Below, in pieces: positions 38,356 through 48,830 of a stretch of 64,000 nt of DNA. Every line of letters begins with the position of its first letter. Position 1 is the stretch's first letter. Under the pieces are notes generated by a model that worked only from the letters and a program-made list of their open reading frames with translations, was not told the DNA's origin and searched no databases. The position numbers and the translations under genes are program-made. Source of the stretch: Omphalotus guepiniiformis (taxonomy: Eukaryota > Basidiomycota > Agaricomycetes > Agaricales > Omphalotaceae); contig JAQOOI010000028.1 in assembly GCA_028554645.1 (NCBI GenBank), forward strand, positions 62,001 through 126,000, given 5' to 3'.

Positions 38356-39021
38356 CTATGCTGTTTAATAGTGTCAAAAAATAATTTACACAAAATGTGT
38401 GTTATCTCTATTCAATGTATGATTATGTGTGTACACAACTTTCTATTTTGGCTGCACACACGCAACACAGAGATGTATGTGTGTGCGCGTGCACAATGTC
38501 AAAAAAATATGTGTGTGTGTGTGCAATGTCAAAAAAATGTGTGTGTGTGCAATGTCAAAAATGTGTGCAAGCACCACATGAGATATGTGTGTGCAGACAA
38601 CACAGAAAATTATATGCCAATTTTAGCATACTTTCACTTTTTTGATCTTATAATCACATCATAACTATCCAATGCTTTTAGTTACTTATTCTTCTGAAAT
38701 ATCATTAGAGTTTGACTGTATAGGCTATTACCATAAGTGTGAATATAATCAGATAGTGACAGAGTAGATACTAATTTTTTAGTAAGCAATCATATAACTT
38801 GTAGTAAGTGTTACCTATGCATCCTTTACATTTCATATTATAAATATTTGTGTCTTACTTGGCTTGTCAATCTAACCACTCCATCCTCTAGGTCTGTGCT
38901 TATAGGATTGTGTTCTTTAATTTGTCAGAGTATACCATATGAGACTTTCCATTATATTTTCTCTCTCTCTTCTTCTTCTTTAAAATGTAAGTTATTCTTG
39001 CAAGTAAATTTACTGAGCAAC

Positions 39022-39494
39022 CATGTATATTTCTAGCTTCAAGATGGAAGGAGGATTATAAACCTTTCAATAATCTGCATTTGTTGGGAGAAAAGCATTT
39101 ATACACATCTTGTTACTATAGAACTCATCAAATGTTCAGTAACACATACAGCAGGACAATAAACTTGTGAATTTTAGGTCTATGACACATAAAAATTGCT
39201 GAACTTTCCCCTGAAAGGTTCTGTATCACAACTGAGTGGCTTTGATAGGCTGAGTCTGAATAGTGGCCACATGTGTTGAACTTGAATAATGCAACTAAGA
39301 AAGATACACCAAGGACCTGAAAATGTGGCCTATTGAAATGGTTGTGTATTACATGGAACAGCTGAATATTTAGTCAGTTTCATACAGTATCTGTAAAAGT
39401 AAAAAGATATGTATAAATGCATTTCTCCTAACAAATGCAGGTTATTGAAAGGTCTATAATCCTCCTTACATTTTGAAGCTAGAAATACACATGA
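39022..39494. mobile_element. Nested MITE with about 75-bp TIRs
   Basis: CATGTATATTTCTAGCTTCA at the left is mirrored at the right, and the complementarity continues through GGAGGATTATA and GCATTTGTT. The target duplication is unclear. Confidence 0.7.
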
Positions 39495-39496
39495 GC

Positions 39497-40580
39497 ACTC
39501 ACACCGGCGGCAAAGCCCGAGTCACTTAAAATCAAGTGCGTTCGGGTCACCATGAAGCTCACTAGGTACCTCACTTGCAAAAATCAACACGTTTACCCTG
39601 TGCATCCATTTATGTAATATTTGCTTAGTCTTCATGCTGGTCCCATGACAGTCTTAGACATGTTTGCTTCCACAACACAAATTGTTTTCCAGTGCAGTGT
39701 AGGAGAAATGGTGCAGAAAATGGGTCTTTGGAACCTTTGAAGCATGCACAGATTTTGAGCATAGTACACTCTGCTGGAAAATCTTATGTGATGCTGTTGC
39801 TTGTGTTGTTGATGATTGTGCTTACTATAGATATGTATATAGGAACAACTTATCTTCCTATATTTTCTCAGCTGCTTACAGGAGACTAACTTACTATTGT
39901 GAGTTCTTGCTCCTGTGATTGACCTCCTGGGCCAATTCAAAGTTATGCAGCTCAAAAGTTTGACATATGTCTTTGACACTCTAAAGGTCATTCCATTCAA
40001 AAGTCAATTGTACTTTCCTCCTCCATCTATGGGATTCAAGGTGACCATGAAATAATACATACAGTGGGTATTCTCCAGGCAACACTAATGGGACAGGAAA
40101 GCCAGACCACCTGGCACTGAGTATCATTAATGAACAACTTATAGCTGTCTGGGCACTGGCCCAAGCCACCAGTCAAGTTCAGTTGCAGCTTGGGTTTCTA
40201 GCCAGAGGAACTGACATGACAAGGACATCATTGCAACTTAGAGGGGGCACTGAATGTGCTAGGAGGCTTGTTTATGTGAATCATTGAATCATCAGATAGA
40301 ATGGTCAGAGTATAGGCAGTTAGATGTACACATAAATACAAGGGACATCCAAAAGATGACATGATTTTGGCAGAAAGAGGTTGAGAGAGAGCATAAGCTA
40401 TCAATGAAGCACAGTGACAATGGGAAAATGGCCGGGAAGCGGAAGGAACAGAAAAAAACTGTGACTTTGTAAGATTATGTAATGAGAAATAATCATATTG
40501 GCACCGCAAAAATCAAGTGAGGTTCACCGTGACCCGAAGGCACTTCAAATTCACGTGAACCTCACTTTGCTCCCGGTGTC
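39497..40580. mobile_element. Nested TIR element, diverged arms
   Basis: Left end CACACCGGCGGCAAAG and right inverse GACACCGGGAGCAAAG, with shared inner TTCGGGTCAC and CCTCACTTG blocks. No coding capacity seen. It contains the GC-rich 29-mer shared with about 21144. Confidence 0.6.
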
Positions 40581-41244
40581 AGTTGATTTACTTGCAAGAA
40601 TAACTTAAATTTTAAAGAAGAAGAAGAGAGAGAGAAAATATAATGGAAAGTCTCATATGGAATACTCTGACAAATTAAAGAACACAACCCTATAAGCACA
40701 GACCTAGAGGATGGAGTGGTTGGATTGACAACCTTAGCCAAGTGAGATACAAATATTTATAATATGAAATGTAAAGGATGCATAGGTAACACTTACTACA
40801 AGTTATATGATTGCTTACTAAAAAATTAGTATCTACTCTGTCACTATCTGATTATATTCACACTTATGGTAATAGCCTATACAGTCAAACTCTAATGATA
40901 TTTCAGAAGAATAAGTAACTAAAAGCATTGGATAGTTATGATGTGATTATAAGATCAAAAAAGTGAAAGTATGCTAAAATTGGCATATAATTCTCTGTGT
41001 TGTCTGCACACACATATCTCATGTGGTGCTTGCACACATTTTTGACATTGCACACACACACATTTTTTTGACATTGCACACACACACACATATTTTTTTG
41101 ACATTGCACGCGCGCACACACATACATCTCTGTGTTGCGTGTGTGCAGCCAAAATAGAAAGTTGTGTACACACATAATCATACATTGAATAGAGATAACA
41201 CACATTTTGTGTAAATTATTTTTTGACACTATTAAACAGCATAG

Positions 41245-42048
41245 TAAGCCATTTTATGTGTTATGATACTCAGTTTTGCCCCTTGGAAGTTGAGATGAGG
41301 CGGTATGGCCAAGTTAGGTTCGACATAGTGCATGCACCATGCCTGACGTGAGAGGGCTCTAGCCTCGTCGAGTTGGGTGAGCTGCGAGGAAGCTACTGGC
41401 AGTAGAACTACTGTTTCACGCCAGTGGCATAAGTATGCAACGATCAGCTTTAAAAATTGTGCATGCTGCACATCATGATAACCATAGTCTTCAGCCCAAT
41501 GTAAAGGCTTGAGGAGAAGTGAGATCTGCGTGAAATCTGGCGATCTAATCCATAGTTCCGGTTCGGGTGGTAAGATTTCCAGCGTGCGTGCCAGCGCACT
41601 TAGTAACAAGGGCTGACCTGATAGGGCATCCGTGGGGATCGGGAATGTGACATTTAGGTCGTGACCTGGTTCAACCCAGATGCCCACGCCCGCTCGAGGT
41701 TGGTGGGATCTATCATCCTGTATTGAATCAGTGGCCTTTGGAGCGGGGGTTACTGCCATCCACACTTCTAACACTCTGGTGTTGCTGACACATCGTACTT
41801 CTCTTTCTGGGCTGGGCAAGCTCGAGGCAGAGGTCAGCAAAGGTGCAAAGACCCTGAATGACTCCTCAATGTTCGACAATGCCAATGGGGGTATTAATTG
41901 GTACGTGTCCTCTTGCAGGTCCAATGGGATGTTTCTCACGGGACTCACATTGCCATTCCCGAAGGTATTCAGTGGGATCCAGACAGGGTGGAGCTGCCTG
42001 AGGCGATGGGCTGCCTCTTTGATGCATGCGTGGGGGTTAGTGCACTGC
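41245..42048 (-). pseudogene. Old LINE ORF, fragment 2 (RNase H-like)
   Basis: Continues in frame from fragment 1 with CTNPHACIKEAAHRLRQL, then RAGVGIWVEPGH and the block IPPHLNFQGAKLSIITHKMA. The catalytic acids of RNase H are not all evident, so the domain may be degenerate. It breaks at the TAAG duplication of the TIR element. Confidence 0.78.
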
Positions 42049-43847
42049 TGTCACGACTAAAAGCGGTCTAGGCTTGAAATCATGCAGATTGAGAAACATT
42101 TTGGTTGTTCAAACATTGGAAACTGAACAATGAGGACTAGAGTTCACCCAAGCTGCTAGTTGAAACATGAGAACACACTTAGTTACTCAAGCCTGAGTGT
42201 AGAGTTAGCTACAGTACATGATATGGTACTTAGCAACTGTGACCAATGGGATCATGGAGAGAGATACTAGTTTTGCCTCTCACTTTGTATTGGAGTACCA
42301 ATGATCCATGCTAAGTTGAGTTGGTCAGACCCACCCTCTAAAGACTAGAGACTCCCATGAGTGTTGTTTGATTGTAATCCAAGGGAATGATGGAAGTTAC
42401 AATTCAATCTGAAACATCTAAGTCCACTGGACTACCTAACTCCAGCTGGTCTTGCTAACTCAGGTTGGCTTTAAAGACTGAATGCTGAGAGTGCAGACAA
42501 TCTTGTATTGTTCTGACCAGAGAAATATGTTGTACATTTGGTACTATGCTTAGGATGGTGTTACAATTTGTGAACCACCTTTTGTCTGTTGGCTGAAAAG
42601 GAAAAATCCTCTAAGTCATTTCTGAAGAATGGAGTTAGATGCTCAAGCTCTCTACCATGGAGCTAGATGTTGATTCTGGAGTATCCCTCTGAAATGTAAC
42701 ATCTAACTGGGTGATACCCTGAAACCAGACACCCAAATACGGAAGAATAAACGATTATTGGGACATAATACTGCCCATAGCTTGGTGCTAAGACCAGCTG
42801 AAAGGAGAAGTACCTCCTGGAGACAAATCAGATGCAAGATCTGGCCAGATAGACACATGTGCTACTGTACAGCTTGTGGATGATAGTAACAACGGAGTAG
42901 GGTCTAGATGACCTCTGAGACGAAGAAATAACCACTGGGTATGCTAGGAACCTCACCAGCAGCCCCCAGTTAGGAAAATCAAAAGAGTTGCAAATTTCAA
43001 AATCATAAAAGATGTTGTCATATGGCACCATTCTGGACTGGTATTGCGTGCTGTACACCCTGGTTAGATACCCTGGACTTGATAGCCAAGCCGTTATATG
43101 GACAAAGCAATTTTTATAACAATTTTATACTCAAGATACCTATACATGACAGTATCTAACTGAAAAATACCTACAAAAATACCTAAAAAGACACCAATCC
43201 CTGCTCAATTAGTCTTTCTGTTATCTATTCTATTTACTCTGCTTAGATTCCCTTACATTTTCGAGATTTACTATATTTATTTTCTGACCTGTATATAAGA
43301 GCTACCTACTTGTAGATATTTTCCCTTAAGTTAGGACTGCCTAGGCTCACTACCAAAGCGGAACTTCTTCTAGACGAAAATTGCCTGGCTCTTAGGAGCT
43401 CAGTTATAGAGAAATATACCAGTTGTGCAAACTTCTGTAAAGTCCCTTGTGGCAAACTTTGAGAGAGATACTGAAACTGTTGCTGTCCCTGCTGTTCTGT
43501 CTGTGCTGTTCTGCCTGCTGAAACTGTTGCTGCTACTGTTCTGATTGATACTGTCACTGTTTGGACCATTGGATTGAGTTGCCCACTCTGATTATTGCCC
43601 TGAACCATCCCCTGAACCCCTGAGAAACTAGTTGCCCTCTGTCTTGAACTTGTGTTTTTGAGTTGCCCTGTCACTTATACCCTGTTCAGAGCAGACTGCA
43701 GACACTTGCTAGCTCAAGTATTGAGTTCGATTGTCGAGTTTAACTGTGCGGAACCTTTGACAACGCCAGCCACACCTCCACAAACCCCCTAGAATTGAGT
43801 TAGAGGTTGTTTCTTGAGACTCCCTCTCAGTCTAATTCTTGCACATT
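42049..43847. mobile_element. 1.8 kb insertion with 5-bp duplication, class uncertain
   Basis: Starts TGTCACGAC, as many fungal LTRs do, and is flanked by ACTGC (42044-42048 and 43848-43852). The right end reads TGCACATT, not the expected CA. A Gln-rich minus-strand ORF (43306-43674) has no recognised domain. Its existence is supported mainly because removing it restores the host ORF. Confidence 0.65.
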
Positions 43848-44337
43848 ACTGCCTATCCTCGCAGTCAGACATGCAGAGTACACATTGGCAGTCATGGGTG
43901 GGAAAGTGTTCAGGGGATCCCAGCCTAAGCAGGAGGTCCACTGCATCACCCACAGTGATTATATGATGGTTTTTGCACAGGCATTTGCATTTCTGGCCAT
44001 TATTGAATTGTCTTACCCCCTTGTTTGCACCCAGATGGTGCCATAGAGGCATTTCAGCCTTCACCCGGTCGGTGGGTAATACCAGATTGAACCTAACATT
44101 ATATTTCTTCACTGTCTTCATCATACTACGTAGTTGTGGGGGCAAATCTTTAAGGATAGGTTGCCAGTCCTGCAAGAAAGGCGATATCCTGGCTTCGGTG
44201 GAACTGGAAGACGAGGCTGCACAATGGAAACTGATTAGGGCATCCGCCAGAAACGCCCACATTGGCAGCACTTGAGAGTTGTGCCTCATCTGATTGGAAC
44301 CTATATCATGTCCGATGCGAGGTACGCCTTCCTGCAA
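43848..44337 (-). pseudogene. Old LINE ORF, fragment 1 (5')
   Basis: Reads GVPRIGHDIGSNQMRHNS, then MPLWHHLGANKG, CKCLCKNHHIITVGDA and HDCQCVLCMSDCEDRQ, a Cys/His-rich region. It breaks at the 5-bp duplication ACTGC (43848-43852). Upstream of 44337 the frame closes, perhaps at an intron or at truncation. Confidence 0.78.
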
Positions 44338-45676
44338 GTCACTTACTCATCCTCATATTGAATAACATTGAAAAGCGGGGTACGGAACACTCAATTGTCT
44401 GGCAAATAAGTGCCACTGCTGACGCCCGTTGATACGACCGCAGGAATACCACTACCATTTTCGGCCTCGCGGGATTGATCACTCCAGTACCAACCTACTA
44501 AGTACACTGTATAGTCCTAAGTTCCGCGGTGTATTACGCACATTCAACCACTAGTATATGTGTACAAAGGTGTACAAGACTGTAGAACGGCACTAAATGG
44601 GTCTTCTCAGTGTAGGTATTACCTAAGTATGCACTCAAGTAAAGCGTCGCGGCACTTGTTCTAAGGTCCGACGTGTATAACTTGATGGCCACAATACTGT
44701 ATAAACCAACGCGTAGGTAATGAAGTACCGCGGCACTACTCAGAAGGCCAGACTTAGAAACCAGGTAGCAGTAGCTCCGTGCACTAGTCATATCTAATGA
44801 CCATTGTTGAGCCACAGAAGGGTCTAGACGTACGATGTAACACGAAGTACTTCCGACGACGCGGAAGTAAAACACGTAAGAAGACACAGTGTTAGCGAAC
44901 TACCGCGATACTTTCTAAAAGCAGCAAGATTATAACCCGATATAGGATACCCTGTTACCGCGTACTATACTTCATCCCTACCTTACGCGGTGCACCATAT
45001 GCATCATATATCTCATAACTGTCAAGTATCGCGACATTTGTTTGTACTATGTAAATAGAAATACTGTATATAAGAAATAGAACCTGGGCAAGGAAGGACA
45101 GGTTCCTGAGCCCCCCCATAGAGCTAATAGCATTTGTGTGTGGAAAAGCTTAAGTCCCTCTGAGTGATTAGAAGTTTTAAAGTTTAACCGTCGCGTTAGT
45201 TCATAAGTCAGTGTGCCTAAGTGTTTACAAGCGGGATCGTCTGGTACCGCGGAGCCTGTGTGTGTAGTGTGAATAAGAGTGGATTGTCTGGTCACTCGTT
45301 GAACTCGTCGTCTGGCAGTTCTGAAATACTCCTATACCCAACTCCACTAAAGTGAGAAGTCGTCTGGCATCTCCCAACAATCGTCTGGTTGTTGTATTGT
45401 TTGTAGTCACTGGTCGCGGTGATTTGTTAAAGTTACGTGTTAGTTCGTTTGAGTGGTGTGTAGCATAGAGTTATCTGTGCCGCGTCGGTTTTGACTGTGT
45501 CTCCGAGCTCCTCTTACAACAACCTTATTCGCTTCACAGCGTTTGTTAGTCCCCCAAACCCCACGAACTTAAAAGTCTTTGTGTGTTGTGTGTGTGTTTT
45601 GAGTGCTTGATAGATTCATTCGAGTTAGTTAGCACTTCTTCTCATTCATACCCCATACCAAGCACATCACCGTGTT
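44338..45676. other. CpG-containing spacer upstream of the KOW gene
   Basis: No coding region. From about 44520 to 45490 there are some 13 short sites containing ACGCG or CCGCG/TCGCG, often TACCGCG. The surrounding AT-rich repeats are poor in such motifs. Possibly a promoter or a subterminal binding region of a transposon. Confidence 0.45.
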
Positions 45677-48000
45677 GTGCGCTCGGCATTCACATCCTCA
45701 GTTCCTGGCTTCATATATCTCAAGGTTCCAAACATGAATCCTTCAAATATTGTCTTGTCCAACTATCTTTGTTCCATTCCCGGTCTTCTATGTAGCTCGT
45801 TTTACGAAACTGTGATCCCATCTCCTGCTGCTTCAATTCGTCCCGACGGCTCCAAACATCCGATACCCGCTCCTGAGCGCATGCCGTTGAATATCACTTT
45901 CGCTGCTCACAGAATTGATAGATCAGAATGGCCATTCATCTTAACCCAGCAATCTCACTGGATGTGCGCAGGTGACTGGGTCCGGGTGAAGCAAGGACTG
46001 TATCACAATGATGTAGGGTTGGTGATTGAGCAGCTCAAGCGAGAGTGGGATAAGGAGCCTCAGTGTCAAGTGCTACTAATTCCACGTCTCGCAAAGTCTC
46101 CCCAGTCTGTGGAACCAGCAGCGTCGACAGCAGCCTCCTCTTCAGACACCTCATGCAAGGGTAAACAGAAACACATCGAGAGGACCGTGCGAGCGTTATT
46201 CCATGCTGGGTGGGTGATTGATACTGCAAACGAAGGGGAAGGGAAATACCCTGTGCAGCGATGTAGTCTACCACAGGACCAGCGTTGTAAAGCTGGGACG
46301 GACCCTCACTGGAGAGTCTGGTATCATGAGGGCCAGACATTCCATTGCGGTCTTGTATGGCAAACTTACGGCGTCTCCCAGCTTGAAATCGTGACTAGGA
46401 TGCCCTTCCAATACACGAGCCTTTCCGTGCGCAGTGGCCATCCGCTTGTGCTTGATGCTCTGAAAGACATGCCGCCGCCCAATACATGGCATTTCCGGGA
46501 GGGTGAATGTGTCTACATTACTGAATGGCAAAAGACACACATGCCTGATGGTCGTGAAGCACTTGTCGCCGTAGCAGAGACTGAAGGCGGCGAGTGTATC
46601 ATTCAGCGTGTACTGGATAGTACCTGTGAGGTGAAGCAGGCCAACGGGGTATTACAACCGGTTAGGTTGAGTTGCATTCAAAAGAAAATCGATTTCGGTG
46701 ACGAAGTAAAAGTACTGGCTGGTTGTAATAAGGGCCTGTATGGGCTTGTGGTTGAGCGTGATGGTTGGGTAGTCGGAGCACAAGCAGGAGCAAGTCAAAA
46801 GGTAAGTTCTTACCCAATGCTGTTCAGAAACCTGAATGACCTGTATCTACTACATTCAAGGTGGTGCATGTGCATGTTAACACCCTTTGACAAGTGCTGG
46901 GCGAAGTGCAGAAGCTGTTGATTTCTCGACCACCCGCAGTTGAATCTGAGGTGGATGAGTCACCAACTCCATCACTTGCAACTCCTAGACCACCATGGAT
47001 CGGCGCACTGGTGCTTTTGCGCAGGCATGCTGGGCACAAGGCTGAGCAGGGACTAGTGAAGGATGTGAATCGTCGAGACAACAGGAGTGGCCTTGAACTA
47101 CAGATCGCACTGTCCACCATTGGTACATTGTCAGGAAGCCGTATACTCACTGCCGATTATGATGATGTACGCGAAGCTGAGTAAGTTATATGAGTTGTCA
47201 TTCCGGGTCTGGTAAATACTGACTTCTACGCTGTAGTACTGGAAAATATCTCGACAACTACCACCCTCGTACCCGCCATCAAGCCACATTCTATTGCTTT
47301 AAGCCTGAATACGAGCAAGACTACTCCTTGCAAGAATTTGCTCTAATTAAAAAACAGGGAACTCGATACCTTACAAGCGCAATGGGACAAGATAGAGGCA
47401 GCCGCTAAAGCAGACTCTGGTGGTATGACTCCCATGCCATCTGCTGAAGAGATAGCTCAGAATGCATTGTCGGCTTGGGATCCTTGCCCTCCACCAAACC
47501 CTGAATATACTCCCGCTTTCCTCCAAGAGGAGTGCCATGGTCCTGGATATAGATGGATTGCAGATAAGCACTTACAACATGGGCTGAAGGGAATGGAGAT
47601 CTTGGTGGGGGTTCTGGAAGGTGAATGCACCGGCACAAATGTCTATGTACGTCTCAATCTGGAGGATGATGTTGTGTGTATACGGTGCAGAAAGACTAGA
47701 CCGAGGAATATGATGTTCACCTTGCGGCCAGAATGGATTACCCTTTCTATCGAGCGCCCCAAACCGTTGCTCGAGAGGAACTTAATGGTAGTCATCGAAG
47801 GCCCCCACATGGGAAAGCTGGTTCGACGTGTGTGGCATCAATTTGTCAATGCAGAGAAGACCAGAGACAAAGCTCGCATAATTGTTTGCGTGGTCGACGT
47901 GGATGGCGATGTAGAACGAGATCTCAACGAGACATTGACAGTTGATAAAGACGAGCTGGCGCTGGTGAAAGAGAAAAGCCTTAAAGAAGGCAGGAAATGA
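45677..48000 (+). pseudogene. KOW-domain (Spt5-like) protein, decayed
   Basis: Three KOW-like blocks can be read: GDWVRVKQGLYHNDVGLVIE, FGDEVKVLAGCNKGLYGLVV, and LMVVIEGPHMGKLVRRVW near the C-terminus. These resemble Spt5/NusG KOW modules that bind RNA polymerase or RNA. Exon 1 ends near 46801. The next exon (from 46861) has an in-frame TGA at 46888. Another intron lies at about 47180-47236. A 1-nt shift in the A-run near 47355 separates DYSLQEFALIKKQ from LDTLQAQWDKIEAAAK, after which the frame runs to the TGA at 47998. I know similar scattered KOW genes in Agaricomycetes but cannot assign a function. Confidence 0.68.
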
Positions 48001-48095
48001 TCTGATGGAGCCCCACTGACGAGCCTATCGTGATAATATGACTCTAGCATGAATGTTGTACCATAATCTTTGGACTGATTTGTTGTACCTGTAGC

Positions 48096-48600
48096 TGTTA
48101 AGTCCGTGCGGACTAGAGACGGTAAGAGAGCAAGGACCTCCGAGGAGGTCCGAAAGAAGAAGTGCGAAAGGAACAAGACAAGACTTCACCCGGTAGGCAG
48201 TATTATTTCGATACTGCCCCCCGTGCTGCACCCGGATTGGAAGTCCGAGGAGAGATAAGAGTTCCAACGAGAAATTCAAGATAGTAGTCCGGAGACTAAA
48301 TTGATTTAAAACTAAAGTATATACAGTATAAGTGTGAAGTATTTATAGGAGTATTCTACCGGAGATACTCGGAGTAATAAAACAATAGTGTGAGAAGAAT
48401 GAAACTAAAGAACAATAAGGACATGGAACGTCGGCGACGTTCGGATGTCCGGAGTAGAAAAGAATAATAAAAGCAAATAGGAAAGTGTGAATTTGTAAAG
48501 TGAACCATATGGAAAGATTGAATAGATGTCAGGAAGAAGAAATCAAAGAAGTTCTAGAAACCGGAGGTCTGACCCGGAGTTCCGGCGCATAGCCGTAACA
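48096..48600 (-). repeat. 3' LTR of Gypsy element 1
   Basis: On the element's strand starts TGTTACGGC and ends CTTAACA (TG...CA rule). Confidence 0.95.
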
Positions 48601-48613
48601 GTATCTCCCTCTT
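48601..48613 (-). other. Polypurine tract of Gypsy element 1
   Basis: On the minus strand AAGAGGGAGATAC directly abuts the 3' LTR, the expected primer site for plus-strand DNA synthesis. Confidence 0.7.
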
Positions 48614-48640
48614 AGGGTTCTTGCCCTCAAGAACCCTAAG
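48611..48640. repeat. Perfect 13-bp inverted repeat, 4-nt loop
   Basis: CTTAGGGTTCTTG and its exact complement surround CCCT. It lies between the polypurine tract and the antisense promoter. Confidence 0.9.
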
Positions 48641-48685
48641 TCCCAAGTCCCAAGTCCCAAGTCCCAAGTCCCAAGTCCCAAGTCC
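48639..48685. repeat. Tandem AGTCCCA repeats, about 6.5 units
   Basis: Perfect 7-bp repeats about 70 bp upstream of the antisense gene's TATA box. Confidence 0.92.
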
Positions 48686-48756
48686 GACCCTGCCCCTCGG
48701 AGTGAGATGTGTCCGAATTTTCAACATCGACCAAATCCTGCCAAACAATGGATTGG

Positions 48757-48763
48757 TATAAAA
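48757..48763 (+). promoter_or_regulatory. TATA box of the antisense gene
   Basis: TATAAAA about 70 bp before the ATG at 48831, followed by a C-rich leader as in fungal promoters. Confidence 0.6.
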
Positions 48764-48830
48764 GCCTAGCCTGCAAACCTCTAAGTTCCCCCAACCCCGC
48801 GCTCTTCAACCCCGTAAACTCAACACAAAG

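Larger units (their letters stand above)
38356..41244. mobile_element. TIR element with roughly 660-bp inverted repeats
   Basis: Both ends read CTATGCTGTTTAATAGTGTC and the arms 38356-39016 and 40579-41244 are near-identical inverted copies. TAAG flanks it (38352-38355 and 41245-41248). No transposase. Each arm contains a TGTG-rich microsatellite that yields a Cys/Val ORF of about 97 aa in both copies; I regard it as non-coding. The core holds two further nested elements. Confidence 0.88.
31038..44337 (-). mobile_element. Old LINE-type element split by three later insertions
   Basis: Four minus-strand fragments of one ORF lie in order from 44337 to 31258. They are followed by a 3' UTR and a T-run at 31038-31048, the poly(A) tail as seen from this strand. 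It is interrupted by a Tad-like LINE, a TIR element and a 1.8 kb element, each with its own target duplication. The text matches an RNase H / reverse-transcriptase-like mobile ORF I know from Agaricomycetes. The 5' part (the RT itself) is not seen. Confidence 0.8.

Noticed and set aside
38371..41229. Paired 97-aa Cys-rich ORFs (plus and minus strands)
   Set aside because: They are the two arms of one inverted repeat over a TGTG microsatellite. Identity of the pair reflects the TIR, not selection on a protein.
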